Assembly: GCA_016193385.1 (NCBI GenBank)
Contig: JACPSF010000098.1
Span: forward strand, 1-5,678
Length of the DNA: 5,678 nt
DNA from: Deltaproteobacteria bacterium
GTDB taxonomy: Bacteria > Desulfobacterota_B > Binatia > UBA9968
Reading direction: 5' to 3'
Positions within the stretch are counted from its first letter, which is position 1. Every line of letters starts with the position of its first letter. This document shows, piece after piece, positions 1 through 5,678 of the stretch. Under the pieces are notes generated by a model, which searched no databases, had not been told where the DNA came from, and was given only the letters and a program-made list of their open reading frames with translations. The position numbers and the translations under genes were made by a program.

Positions 1-19
1 AAGCGGAGAGTTGGCGGCC

Positions 20-164
20 TATAGTGACGGAATTAAATAAGTTGACATCAAATCCCCCCTCACCCCCCTAAATCCCCCTCGATCCCCCTTTACCAAAGGG
101 GGAGAAAGGGGGATTTGAGAGGGGATGGGGGGATTATGGTAATTTTCTTTTTTCCTTCACTATA
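20..164. mobile_element. Possible MITE-like element: outer inverted repeat enclosing the palindrome
   Basis: Positions 20-32 (TATAGTGACGGAA) and 152-164 (TTCCTTCACTATA) are inverted copies matching at 12 of 13 positions. They flank the C/G-rich palindrome nearly symmetrically, with 18 bases on one side and 16 on the other. A short, gene-free, palindromic unit with terminal inverted repeats is the expected form of a non-autonomous miniature transposable element. Because both ends finish in TATA, a TA target duplication of the kind made by IS630/Tc1-mariner transposases is possible but cannot be separated from the repeat itself. There is no coding capacity. Only one copy is visible in the window, so mobility is inference. 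Confidence 0.45.
51..135. repeat. C/G-rich palindrome, 41-bp arms, 3-base loop
   Basis: Left arm 51-91 is built from repeated C5-C6 blocks separated by A/T-containing spacers. Right arm 95-135 is its near reverse complement. The loop is ACC at 92-94. Aligning the arms base by base gives 32 matches of 41, with the mismatches clustered at 60-69 and 79-82; the outer 9 bp are perfect and the inner arm ends AATCCCCC / CCCCCTTT pair well. This looks like a dispersed intergenic palindrome of the REP/MITE type. On the plus strand it is followed after about 7 bases by a T-rich tract (143-153), so it could terminate a plus-strand transcript arriving from left of the window. The structure is seen directly; its function is inference. 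Confidence 0.85.
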
Positions 165-170
165 AGTGGT

Positions 171-281
171 GTCATTCTGAGCCGTAGGCGAAGAATCTCT
201 AAGTGGTCCTAGATCCTTCACGGAGCCTGCCCTGAGACTCTTCACTTCGTTCAGAGTGACAACCGAAGGGTTCAGGATGAC
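171..281. repeat. Dispersed intergenic repeat of the GTCATTCTGA...GAAGAATCT type
   Basis: Position 171 begins GTCATTCTGA and runs into GCGAAGAATCTC (188-199). An inverted related copy ends at 260 (TCAGAGTGAC at 251-260, 9 of 10 reverse-complementary to 171-180), and a further partial end, TTCAGGATGAC, lies at 271-281. Read on the minus strand, this yields the CHSERSEESQ-like peptide that recurs in spurious database proteins, which from memory marks a widespread intergenic repeat family. It lies 60 bases beyond the gap stop codon and is probably transcribed as part of that mRNA's 3' region. Whether it is a mobile element, an RNA structure or a processing site is unknown. Confidence 0.7.
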
Positions 282-341
282 AAGTTCTCCCATCTCGAAA
301 ACCAGCGCCAAATTTAGTCAATGAACTTCGGAGACAGTACA

Positions 342-1352
342 CTAGCCTTTCTTTGCCATAAAAACCGCCAGGTCGGCCACCCTGCAACTGTAGCCCCATT
401 CGTTGTCATACCAGGCGATGACTTTGGCCATTTTCCCCTCCAGGACCACGGTCGATATGGCGTCGACGATCGCCGAGGCGGGGTGGCCACGGAAGTCGCT
501 GGAGACCAGAGGTTTGTCGCAATAGGCGAGGATGCCCTTCAGGTGGCCTTCAGCGGCCTTCTTGAGGGCTTCGTTGATCGTTTCGGCCGTGGCTGCGTGT
601 TTGAGGTCCGCGACCAGATCCACCACCGAGACGGTCGGCACCGGTACGCGCAGCGCCATGCCGTGAAGCTTCCCGCGCAGTTCGGGCATGACCAGGCCGA
701 TGGCCTTGGCCGCCCCGGTGGAGGTCGGAACGATGTTCAGCGCCGCCGCCCGTGCCCGTCTCAGGTCGGTGTGCATCAGGTCGAGGATCCGTTGATCGTT
801 GGTGTAGGCGTGCGTCGTTGTCATCAGCCCCCGTTCCACGCCGAAGCTTTCATGGAGGACCTTCACCACGGGGGCGAGGCAGTTGGTGGTGCAGGAGGCG
901 TTGGAAACGATCCTGTGCTTCTTGGGATCGTATTGAGCATCGTTCACCCCGAGAACCAACGTGATGTCTTCGTTCTTCGCCGGCGCCGTGATGATAACCT
1001 TTCTGGCTCCCGCCTCGAGGTGAGACTTGACTTGCAGGCCGTCGGTAAAGACGCCGGTCGATTCGATGACGCTATCCACCCCGAGTTTCTTCCACGGAAG
1101 CCTGGAGGGGTCCTTCTCATTTAAAACCGTGATCGTCCACCCATCCACCAGGAGCATCCCTTCCCCGACTTCCAGCTTTCCCGCGAAAGTTCCGTACGTG
1201 GAATCGTACTGAAAAAGGTGGGCATTGGTCTCCAGCTCGGCCATATCGTTGACGGCCACTACGGACAGTTGCCCTTTCTGCCGCTGCAGCATGGCCCGCA
1301 AGCATAGCCGCCCGATCCTTCCGAATCCGTTGATGGCTATTCGCGTTGGCAT
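342..1352 (-). CDS. gap: Type I glyceraldehyde-3-phosphate dehydrogenase
   Basis: Cytoplasmic enzyme that oxidises and phosphorylates glyceraldehyde 3-phosphate to 1,3-bisphosphoglycerate, reducing NAD(P)+, and works in reverse in gluconeogenesis. The 336 residues match the usual length. The N-terminal Rossmann motif INGFGRIGR (residues 7-15) is followed by VND at 34-36; Asp36 is the usual adenosine-ribose ligand and favours NAD+. The catalytic block SNASCTTNC (150-158) supplies nucleophile Cys154, and His181 in [10 protein letters not shown] is the expected base. The [20 protein letters not shown] block and the C-terminal WYDNEWGYS signature are also present, so the enzyme looks complete. 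It is the second gene after the phosphofructokinase, 11 bp downstream, with a strong ribosome site (GGGAGGAG) overlapping the upstream gene's end, which supports co-expression. No pgk or tpi is visible beyond it. Stop codon is TAG. Confidence 0.97.
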   Translation of the reverse strand: MPTRIAINGFGRIGRLCLRAMLQRQKGQLSVVAVNDMAELETNAHLFQYDSTYGTFAGKLEVGEGMLLVDGWTITVLNEKDPSRLPWKKLGVDSVIESTGVFTDGLQVKSHLEAGARKVIITAPAKNEDITLVLGVNDAQYDPKKHRIVSNASCTTNCLAPVVKVLHESFGVERGLMTTTHAYTNDQRILDLMHTDLRRARAAALNIVPTSTGAAKAIGLVMPELRGKLHGMALRVPVPTVSVVDLVADLKHAATAETINEALKKAAEGHLKGILAYCDKPLVSSDFRGHPASAIVDAISTVVLEGKMAKVIAWYDNEWGYSCRVADLAVFMAKKG

Positions 1353-1366
1353 ATCTCCTCCCTTTA
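1353..1366 (-). promoter_or_regulatory. Ribosome binding site of gap overlapping the pfp stop codon
   Basis: On the minus strand the junction reads TAAAGGGAGGAGATATG. The TAA of the upstream gene (1364-1366) shares its two A residues with the start of a purine-rich Shine-Dalgarno tract (1355-1365), which ends one base before the ATG at 1350-1352. This fixes the gap start and suggests translational coupling between the two glycolytic genes. Confidence 0.8.
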
Positions 1367-2692
1367 CGTTCCCCCGCGAAGCTCCTTAACCACGTGATGG
1401 AATTGGCTGCGGAACTCTTCAGGCCTTACGGTATTCTGCTTTGTCGATGCCGCGCGGGCCAGGGCAGCCAGTCTCTCCGGGTTTTCGAAGTCTTCCTTCT
1501 CCAAGCGGATCATGTACTCGCGCGCGATTCTGTAGGAGGGCTTGGTCACATCGAGCAGGCGGATGCGAGTTTTCCCGGTCTCCGGGTCGAGCAGGTCGGC
1601 GAAATCCAGGTAATGGAGCTTACCGTTTTCCTGGCAGACGAGAGCACCATTGAGCTTGGCGGCTTCGGGGCTGGGGCTTAAGAGGAACTCGACGGCGCCG
1701 TAGCCCAGCGATCGAACATATTCGCAGTCGAAGGCCAGCGGAGGAGCACTGCGGACTTCATAGCCGATGGTTTTGTGCACGATCGCGATGGAGGCCCCGC
1801 GATCGGCAAAGCGACGCTCCACCTGGCTCTTCAGGATGAAAGCCAGATCCATCTCCGCAAGGCGCAGGTGGCCGTAGTCATCGCGCGTGATGCGGGCGCC
1901 TTCGATGCCTTGCATCTCGGCGACGGGGACGCGCTCAAGCAACCCCTCGCCGATTACAGCCACGCCGTCCTGGCGGTCCCACAAGGCGCGGCGCTTGAGG
2001 ATCGCCCCTTCGAGAATATCGCACAGGGTTTGGAGATGGATGGGCCCGGGAAACTCCTCCGGTATGATCGCCAGGGTCGCCCCGCTGGCCTTGGCGATTC
2101 CAAGGGCGAGATGGCCGGCGGATCGCCCCATCACGACCACGAAGTACCAGCGGTTCGTGGTGCGGGAGTCTTCCATCAAATTTTGCAACAGAGCGAAGCC
2201 GACCTGGCGCGCAGTCTCAAAACCGAAGGTGGGGATCTCACCCGGCAGCGGCAAATCGTTGTCGATGGTCTTGGGCACGTGGCAAAACCTGATTTTTCCG
2301 CCGGCGCGGCGCGCCAACTGGCTGGCCGCAAACATGGTATCGTCGCCGCCAATGGTCACGAGGTGGCCGACCCTCAAGGCCTCGAGCGACGCCAATACGC
2401 GATCAAGGTCCTCGGGGCTTTTGGTTGGATTGGCCCGCGAGGTATTGAGAATCGAGCCGCCCTGGAAATGGATCCGCGAGACGTCGTCGTGGGCCAGCTC
2501 CTTGACGTGTTCCGTGTTGCCGGCCATAAGCCACTGAAAGCCGTCATAGATGCCGAGGACCGGATGGCCCCGGTTGCGTGCCTCCAGGGTCAAGGCGCTG
2601 ATCACGCCGTTGATCCCCGGCGCGGGCCCTCCGCCCACCAGAACCGCGATTCGGTTCGCGCCTTTACCGCGGCTGACCGTCTCTCCAGGCAT
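1364..2692 (-). CDS. pfp: 6-phosphofructokinase, probably pyrophosphate-dependent
   Basis: Phosphofructokinase family protein of 442 residues that phosphorylates fructose 6-phosphate to fructose 1,6-bisphosphate in the cytoplasm. Visible motifs are the phosphate-donor loop GGGPAPGIN (20-28), GGSILNTSR (78-86), GGDDT (115-119), PKTIDND (140-146, catalytic Asp144) and MGRSAGH (188-194). In this family ATP enzymes carry Gly at the second position after GGD and before TIDND (GGDGS, PGTIDND), whereas PPi enzymes carry Asp and Lys. Here they are Asp118 and Lys141, so PPi is the predicted donor and the reaction would be reversible. Length exceeds the roughly 320 residues of bacterial ATP-PFK and suits the longer PPi-type clades. 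The ATG at 2692 follows an AGGTAGGG-like ribosome site. It heads a two-gene operon with gap. Donor specificity is inferred from these two residues; some clades with such signatures are annotated simply as 6-phosphofructokinase. Confidence 0.9.
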   Translation of the reverse strand: MPGETVSRGKGANRIAVLVGGGPAPGINGVISALTLEARNRGHPVLGIYDGFQWLMAGNTEHVKELAHDDVSRIHFQGGSILNTSRANPTKSPEDLDRVLASLEALRVGHLVTIGGDDTMFAASQLARRAGGKIRFCHVPKTIDNDLPLPGEIPTFGFETARQVGFALLQNLMEDSRTTNRWYFVVVMGRSAGHLALGIAKASGATLAIIPEEFPGPIHLQTLCDILEGAILKRRALWDRQDGVAVIGEGLLERVPVAEMQGIEGARITRDDYGHLRLAEMDLAFILKSQVERRFADRGASIAIVHKTIGYEVRSAPPLAFDCEYVRSLGYGAVEFLLSPSPEAAKLNGALVCQENGKLHYLDFADLLDPETGKTRIRLLDVTKPSYRIAREYMIRLEKEDFENPERLAALARAASTKQNTVRPEEFRSQFHHVVKELRGGT

Positions 2693-2750
2693 ACACCCTA
2701 CCTGTCATAGCATCCGTGCCAGTTAAATGGAGCGTTTCCGCCACAGAAAT

Positions 2751-2779
2751 TTTATATCGTCAATTTCCTCTATCGGCAA
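2751..2779 (-). promoter_or_regulatory. Candidate sigma70 promoter for pfp-gap
   Basis: On the minus strand TTGCCG (2774-2779) is followed after exactly 17 bases by TATAAA (2751-2756). These match the -35 and -10 consensus at 4/6 and 5/6 positions. Transcription would start near 2744, giving a leader of about 50 bases before the pfp ATG. This is the best hexamer pair upstream of pfp. A 6-bp inverted repeat (2746-2751 / 2762-2767) overlaps the -10 and could be an operator. Confidence 0.5.
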
Positions 2780-2808
2780 GTCGCCGGAATCGGGATGGCT
2801 CCATCAGC

Positions 2809-2837
2809 TTGAAATGAGCGAAATAAAGGACTACAAA
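2809..2837 (+). promoter_or_regulatory. Candidate sigma70 promoter for the ferritin-like gene
   Basis: TTGAAA (2809-2814) and TACAAA (2832-2837) are separated by 17 bases and match the -35 and -10 consensus at 5/6 and 4/6 positions. The start of transcription would fall near 2844, about 32 bases before the GTG start, leaving room for the G-rich ribosome site. The sequence match is direct; use of this promoter, and whether it serves the downstream metal genes too, is inference. Confidence 0.45.
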
Positions 2838-2859
2838 ATCTCATGAGAGTGTCGGGGGT

Positions 2860-2867
2860 AAGGGGGG
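2860..2867 (+). promoter_or_regulatory. Ribosome binding site supporting the GTG start
   Basis: AAGGGGGG ends 8 bases before the GTG at 2876. An in-frame TAG at 2870-2872 rules out any longer reading frame, and no in-frame ATG occurs before residue 32, which lies inside the first predicted helical segment. GTG is therefore the supported start. Confidence 0.65.
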
Positions 2868-2875
2868 CGTAGAGG

Positions 2876-3379
2876 GTGAGTTCTGAAGGCAGGTTTGATC
2901 CGCTGTTGGCTTTTGCCGAGATCGAGAGCCTTGTCGCCAAGGTCTACTTCCGCTTCTCTCATCTTTTTATGGATCGGCCCGATCTCAGGGATTTCTGGTG
3001 GGAGATGGCCAAGCAGGAGGAACAACACTCCGCGATCCTCATGGCGTGTAGGGCGGTAGTCGAGAACTATCCGGACGAGGCGGTGGACCCGAGCCTTAGC
3101 GGGGAGAAGGCTGAGCAGTTCAGGGTCAAGCTAACCGCCGATCTCGCGAAGGGCACTCCTTCGATCACCGTCGACGAAGCTTTTAAGATCGCTTTGGAGA
3201 TCGAAGGCTCGGAAATCGATGCCATCTATAGCAAGCTGCTCCAGCTAGGGGGTCCGAGTGTCGCCAAGACCATGGAAAACCTCGGAGTCCCGGCCAGCGT
3301 GCAGCGGCATAGGCTCAAGTCTGCCCTCCGACAGTTCAGCAAAAATCCCGAATTGCTCCAGGCCGTCGAACGGCTTTAG
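2876..3379 (+). CDS. Small ferritin-like (rubrerythrin-type) protein
   Basis: Predicted soluble protein of 167 residues that looks like a four-helix ferritin-like domain, a fold that binds a carboxylate-bridged metal pair for iron oxidation, peroxide reduction or storage. Helix 1 carries Glu15/Glu17 in AFAEIESLVAKVY, helix 2 carries EEQH with Glu48-x-x-His51, and helix 3 carries Glu110-x-x-Glu113. In the expected fourth helix His145 is present (VQRHRLKSAL), but the position three residues earlier, where the family normally has Glu, is Val142, so the ExxH pair looks half lost. There is no rubredoxin CxxC domain, signal peptide or membrane segment. It precedes a membrane iron transporter that itself has a ferritin-like domain, 95 bp away, which suggests a role in iron handling. 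Exact activity is unknown. It could be a degenerate diiron protein that binds one metal or acts as a sensor or adaptor. Confidence 0.8.
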   Translation: MSSEGRFDPLLAFAEIESLVAKVYFRFSHLFMDRPDLRDFWWEMAKQEEQHSAILMACRAVVENYPDEAVDPSLSGEKAEQFRVKLTADLAKGTPSITVDEAFKIALEIEGSEIDAIYSKLLQLGGPSVAKTMENLGVPASVQRHRLKSALRQFSKNPELLQAVERL

Positions 3380-3383
3380 CCCT

Positions 3384-3421
3384 CTCTCCAGGTTGTGGCT
3401 AGGGGCGACTGCGGTGGAGAG
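3384..3421 (+). repeat. Short inverted repeat between the ferritin-like and Er-VIT genes
   Basis: CTCTCCA (3384-3390) and TGGAGAG (3415-3421) are perfect 7-bp inverted copies separated by 24 bases, starting just after the stop of the ferritin-like gene. There is no following T-run, so it is not a standard rho-independent terminator. It may be chance, or an mRNA structure that lowers read-through into the next gene. Confidence 0.3.
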
Positions 3422-3474
3422 CCCGCCTCGGAATCTAACTTCTCAATAGGCAACTCGGAAAAAGACAGCGCAGG

Positions 3475-4623
3475 ATGAACGAGGAAGCAAAAGCGGCAAA
3501 CTCGAAGCTGATGTCGGAGCAAGAAGCGCACGAGAGGTATCGGGCCAACTATCTCACCGAGATGGATGGCATCGCGTTGTACCGTTCGCTGGCGGCCGCG
3601 GAAAAAGACGAGAAACGGACGGCGATTTTCGAGCGGCTGGCGCGCGCCGAGGAGCGCCATGCCAATCGCTGGGCCAGGTTGTTAGAAGCCACTGGAGAGA
3701 AGGTCCCCGTCTATCGGCTCTCGGCGCGGGTGCGGGTCTTGGGCTTGCTGGCCCGTGCTCTGGGGACACAGAGAGTTCTCCCGATAATCAGCAGTCTGGA
3801 GGCCAGCGATCAAGCGGGGTATCTCGGGCAGCCGGAGGCTTCGGGACTCCCCGCTGAGGAGAGGGCTCATGCGCGCGCCCTGCGGGCGATGGAACCCGTC
3901 GTGACCGGCCAGGAAGCGATCATGGGGCGGGAGCGCTGGCATCTCATGTCACGCGGAGGGACCCTGAGAGCGGCCGTGTTCGGCGTCAACGACGGGTTGG
4001 TCTCAAATTTCAGCCTGGTGATGGGGTTTGCCGGCGCCGAAGCGGGGCCCGAATATATTCTCCTTGCCGGAGTAGCCGGTCTTCTGGCTGGTGCTTTTTC
4101 GATGGCGGCCGGGGAATATGTCTCGATCCGTGCCCAGCGCGAGCTGTTCGAGCAGCAAATCGCCATGGAGAAGCAGGAGCTTGAGATGTCTCCCAAGGAG
4201 GAAGAGGAGGAGCTGTCGCTCATTTATCAGGCAAAAGGGATACCGGAGGAGGAGGCGAATCTGCTCGCCCACCGTATTATCCAAAACCCCAAGACAGCCA
4301 TTGATACGCTGGCGCGCGAGGAATTAGGCCTGGATCCATCGCAGCTGGGCTCGCCTTGGGGCGCGGCGGTGAGCTCTTTTCTCGCGTTTGTCCTGGGAGC
4401 AATCGTTCCCGTGATCCCATATCTGGCAAGCTCCGGTAAGACCGCTTTTGTCTTCAGTGCTTCAATGAGCTGTCTCGCTCTTTTCGGCGTGGGAGCCTTG
4501 CTCTCGGTCTTTACCGCCCGCGGCCCGCTGAGCAGCGGTCTCAGGATGCTGGGCATCGGTTTGCTCGCCTCCGCGATCACGTTTAGCGTAGGCTGGCTCC
4601 TGGGAGTCAGTGTGGCGGGTTAA
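3475..4623 (+). CDS. Er-VIT (MbfA-type) iron transporter: ferritin-like domain fused to VIT1/CCC1
   Basis: Membrane protein of 382 residues with two modules. Residues about 20-150 form a cytoplasmic ferritin-like domain with a full set of candidate diiron ligands: Glu29, Glu59-x-x-His62 (AEERH), Glu109 with Asp112, and Glu129-x-x-His132. Residues about 163-382 match the VIT1/CCC1 family: the [16 protein letters not shown] segment (169-184) is its TM1 signature, TM2 is about 194-216 with MAAGEYVS (210-217), and three further membrane segments lie near 296-317, 324-346 and 356-380. The charged stretch 219-285, rich in Glu (EEEEE at 242-246), corresponds to the cytoplasmic metal-binding arm between TM2 and TM3. 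In rhizobial MbfA this architecture exports ferrous iron and protects against iron and peroxide stress; the same role is inferred here. The ATG at 3475 has only a weak AGG upstream, and Met13 is an alternative start. The copper ATPase gene follows after 8 bp. Confidence 0.92.
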   Translation: MNEEAKAANSKLMSEQEAHERYRANYLTEMDGIALYRSLAAAEKDEKRTAIFERLARAEERHANRWARLLEATGEKVPVYRLSARVRVLGLLARALGTQRVLPIISSLEASDQAGYLGQPEASGLPAEERAHARALRAMEPVVTGQEAIMGRERWHLMSRGGTLRAAVFGVNDGLVSNFSLVMGFAGAEAGPEYILLAGVAGLLAGAFSMAAGEYVSIRAQRELFEQQIAMEKQELEMSPKEEEEELSLIYQAKGIPEEEANLLAHRIIQNPKTAIDTLAREELGLDPSQLGSPWGAAVSSFLAFVLGAIVPVIPYLASSGKTAFVFSASMSCLALFGVGALLSVFTARGPLSSGLRMLGIGLLASAITFSVGWLLGVSVAG

Positions 4624-4631
4624 AGAGCTGT

Positions 4632-5678
4632 ATGGACACATCCGAAAGCCATCTCGAGAAAGATCCGGTCTGCGGCATGGATGTGGAACCGGAAAGCGCC
4701 GCCGGAAGTTACGAGCACGCCGGACGCGTCTATTATTTTTGCTGCGATCATTGCTTAGAGCGATTCAAGGCTGATCCGGCGCAATTCTTGACCGACGCGG
4801 CGGTTACTCAGGCTCAGGCCAAGCCGGTCGGAAAAGGCGGGATTTATACCTGCCCGATGGATCCCGAGGTCAACCAGTCGGAGCCGGGCGCTTGTCCCAA
4901 GTGCGGGATGGCTTTGGAGCCGCTTCTAGGCGCCTTTCCTTTCAGTGCAGTCGAATACGTATGCCCCATGCATCCGGAGATCGTTCGCGCCGAGCCTGGA
5001 GCTTGCCCCATCTGCGGTATGGCCCTGGAGGCCCGAACTGCAGCCATTGAGGAGGGCCCCAATCCGGAACTCGTGGACATGACCCGGAGGTTCTGGACTA
5101 GCTTGGTTCTCTCCGCGCCCGTATTATTCCTCGCCATGTCGGAAATGATCCCCGGCCTCCGGCTCATGGAGGCTTCGGTACGCGGGTTCCTTCCCTGGAT
5201 TCAATTCGCGCTGGCATCGCCGGTGGTTCTGTGGGGCGGATGGCCTTTTTTCCAGCGCGGCTGGGTGTCGATCATGAACCGCAGTTTGAACATGTTCACT
5301 TTGATCGCCATCGGCGTGGGGACGGCTTATCTCTACAGCACGGTCGCGACGCTCTTTCCCGGGATTTTCCCGCCTTCGTTCCGCGGCCATGGGGGTGAAG
5401 TGGCAATCTATTTTGAGGCCGCCGCGCTTATCACGACGCTGGTTCTGCTCGGACAAGTGCTTGAGCTGAGGGCGCGGAGCCGCACGAGCAGTGCCATCAG
5501 GGCACTTTTGGGCCTTGCGCCAAAAACGGCCAGACTTCTGCGCGATGACGGGAGCGAAGAGGACATCGGTCTGGATCGAGTCAAGGTAGGAGACCGGCTT
5601 CGGGTTCGGCCCGGGGAAAAAGTTCCGGTCGACGGGGTTATACTGGAAGGGGCGACTTCCGTAGATGAATCGATGGTG
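4632..5678 (+). CDS. copA: Copper-type P1B-ATPase with YHS and two heavy-metal-binding domains (5' part)
   Basis: First 349 codons of a heavy-metal-translocating P-type ATPase; the window ends within it. Residues 11-53 form a YHS domain (DPVCGM at 11-16, FCCDHC at 36-41), giving Cys14, Cys37, Cys38 and Cys41 as likely metal ligands. Two tandem heavy-metal-binding repeats follow at 72-95 and 109-132, each with CPM-[DH]-PE and PGACPxCGMAL, 17 of 24 residues identical. There is no classical HMA/GMTCxxC domain. Four membrane segments lie near 154-174, 186-206, 220-243 and 256-279, including NMFTLIAIG typical of copper ATPases, then the start of the actuator domain ([15 protein letters not shown]), cut just before the expected TGE loop. 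The CPC, DKTGT and nucleotide-binding motifs lie outside the window. Copper(I) export is the likeliest role; metal identity cannot be confirmed without the later membrane helices. It begins 8 bp after the iron transporter stop and probably shares its transcript. Confidence 0.93.
   Translation, partial: MDTSESHLEKDPVCGMDVEPESAAGSYEHAGRVYYFCCDHCLERFKADPAQFLTDAAVTQAQAKPVGKGGIYTCPMDPEVNQSEPGACPKCGMALEPLLGAFPFSAVEYVCPMHPEIVRAEPGACPICGMALEARTAAIEEGPNPELVDMTRRFWTSLVLSAPVLFLAMSEMIPGLRLMEASVRGFLPWIQFALASPVVLWGGWPFFQRGWVSIMNRSLNMFTLIAIGVGTAYLYSTVATLFPGIFPPSFRGHGGEVAIYFEAAALITTLVLLGQVLELRARSRTSSAIRALLGLAPKTARLLRDDGSEEDIGLDRVKVGDRLRVRPGEKVPVDGVILEGATSVDESMV
4845..5027 (+). repeat. Tandem duplication encoding two heavy-metal-binding domains
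   Basis: Codons 72-95 (4845-4916) and 109-132 (4956-5027) encode paralogous 24-residue units joined by a 13-residue linker. They are identical at 17 of 24 residues, and the PGACPxCGMAL half is almost unchanged. The His of the CPMHP motif is kept in the second unit but is Asp in the first (GAT at 4860-4862, one base from CAT). This is an internal domain duplication common in this ATPase subgroup. Confidence 0.8.

Larger units (their letters stand above)
1..341. other. Non-coding region with two repeat elements
   Basis: No credible gene lies here. The stretch is the 3' flank of the minus-strand gap gene and holds two distinct repetitive structures: a nested palindrome at about 20-164 and a dispersed repeat at about 171-281. 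The remaining sequence (1-19 and 282-341) shows nothing I can name. No convincing rho-independent terminator for gap (GC hairpin followed by a T-run on the minus strand) is visible in the 60 bases after its stop, so transcript ends may depend on the repeats or on other factors. Short minus-strand open frames crossing this region are repeat-derived and were not accepted. Confidence 0.8.
2693..2875. other. Divergent intergenic region between the glycolytic and metal genes
   Basis: About 183 bases separate two head-to-head start codons. This region is visibly more A/T-rich than the flanking genes and contains one promoter-like hexamer pair on each strand with 17-base spacing, plus a short inverted repeat. 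No small ORF with a credible ribosome site and no tRNA or riboswitch-like structure was seen. No good match to a Fur box (GATAATGATAATCATTATC) was found by eye. Confidence 0.7.

Noticed and set aside
42..47. Perfect TTGACA -35-like hexamer on the plus strand
   Set aside because: The bases 16-18 downstream are in a C-run with no -10-like sequence, and no plus-strand gene follows.
90..399. Two overlapping minus-strand small open frames in the left intergenic region
   Set aside because: Both translate the dispersed repeat (CHSERSEESQ-like and TLNEVKSLRAG-like peptides) and part of the palindrome. Peptides of this kind are well-known false genes.
321..1124. Long plus-strand open frame opposite gap
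   Set aside because: It lies wholly antisense to a clear GAPDH gene, its translation is Arg/Gly/His-rich with no recognisable domain, and it has no ribosome site. Such frames are expected opposite GC-rich genes.
1775..2710. Long plus-strand open frame opposite pfp
   Set aside because: It is antisense to the phosphofructokinase, with low-complexity Asp/Gly/Arg/His composition and no family motif; a codon-bias shadow.
2831..3028. Minus-strand open frame at the start of the ferritin-like gene
   Set aside because: It is antisense to the gene with the better ribosome site, start and domain evidence, and has no recognisable motif of its own.
3376..3660. Minus-strand open frame across the 95-base gap before the Er-VIT gene
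   Set aside because: Most of it is antisense to the N-terminal ferritin-like coding region; no ribosome site or domain supports it.
4844..5456. Two minus-strand open frames opposite the copper ATPase
   Set aside because: The opposite strand encodes an uninterrupted, motif-rich YHS/heavy-metal-binding/P-type ATPase frame; these are shadows.
1..5678. CRISPR arrays, tRNA or rRNA genes, phage or toxin-antitoxin genes
   Set aside because: I looked for regularly spaced direct repeats, cloverleaf-like segments and small paired genes and saw none; the coding space is fully explained by five ordinary gene families.

Overview
This is a bacterial chromosomal window, GC-rich by eye, with close-packed genes, Shine-Dalgarno-led starts and one GTG start. 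Lineage cannot be fixed. The C-rich/G-rich intergenic hairpin and the GTCATTCTGA-type dispersed repeat are of kinds I associate with environmental Gram-negative bacteria (for example Nitrospirota or deltaproteobacterial groups), but that is an impression, not an assignment.

Layout, left to right. Positions 1-341 hold no gene. They contain a 41-bp-armed C/G-rich palindrome (51-135) nested inside an outer inverted repeat (20-32 / 152-164), then an unrelated dispersed repeat (171-281). Positions 342-2692 carry two minus-strand genes in one probable operon: a phosphofructokinase with the residues of the pyrophosphate-dependent class, followed 11 bp later by a type I glyceraldehyde-3-phosphate dehydrogenase. 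Together they supply two steps of the Embden-Meyerhof trunk. If the first uses PPi, that step is reversible and the pair could work in glycolysis or gluconeogenesis.

Positions 2693-2875 form a divergent intergenic region with a plausible sigma70-type promoter for each side. To the right, on the plus strand, lie three metal-handling genes: a small stand-alone ferritin-like (rubrerythrin-type) protein with a GTG start, an Er-VIT/MbfA-type membrane protein joining a ferritin-like domain to a VIT1/CCC1 iron transporter, and the first 349 codons of a copper-type P1B-ATPase with a YHS domain and two tandem heavy-metal-binding (CPMHP-type) domains. The last two are 8 bp apart and probably co-transcribed. 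The ATPase gene runs off the window inside the actuator domain.

The inferred biology of the right half is metal homeostasis: ferritin-like domains would sense, bind or oxidise ferrous iron, the VIT module would move iron across the membrane, and the P-type ATPase would export copper. The individual families are known. The less ordinary points are the linked ferritin-like / Er-VIT / Cu-ATPase module, the apparently incomplete diiron site of the small protein, a His-to-Asp change in the first heavy-metal-binding repeat, and the nested palindrome at the left edge. I found no convincing evidence of a wholly new system.
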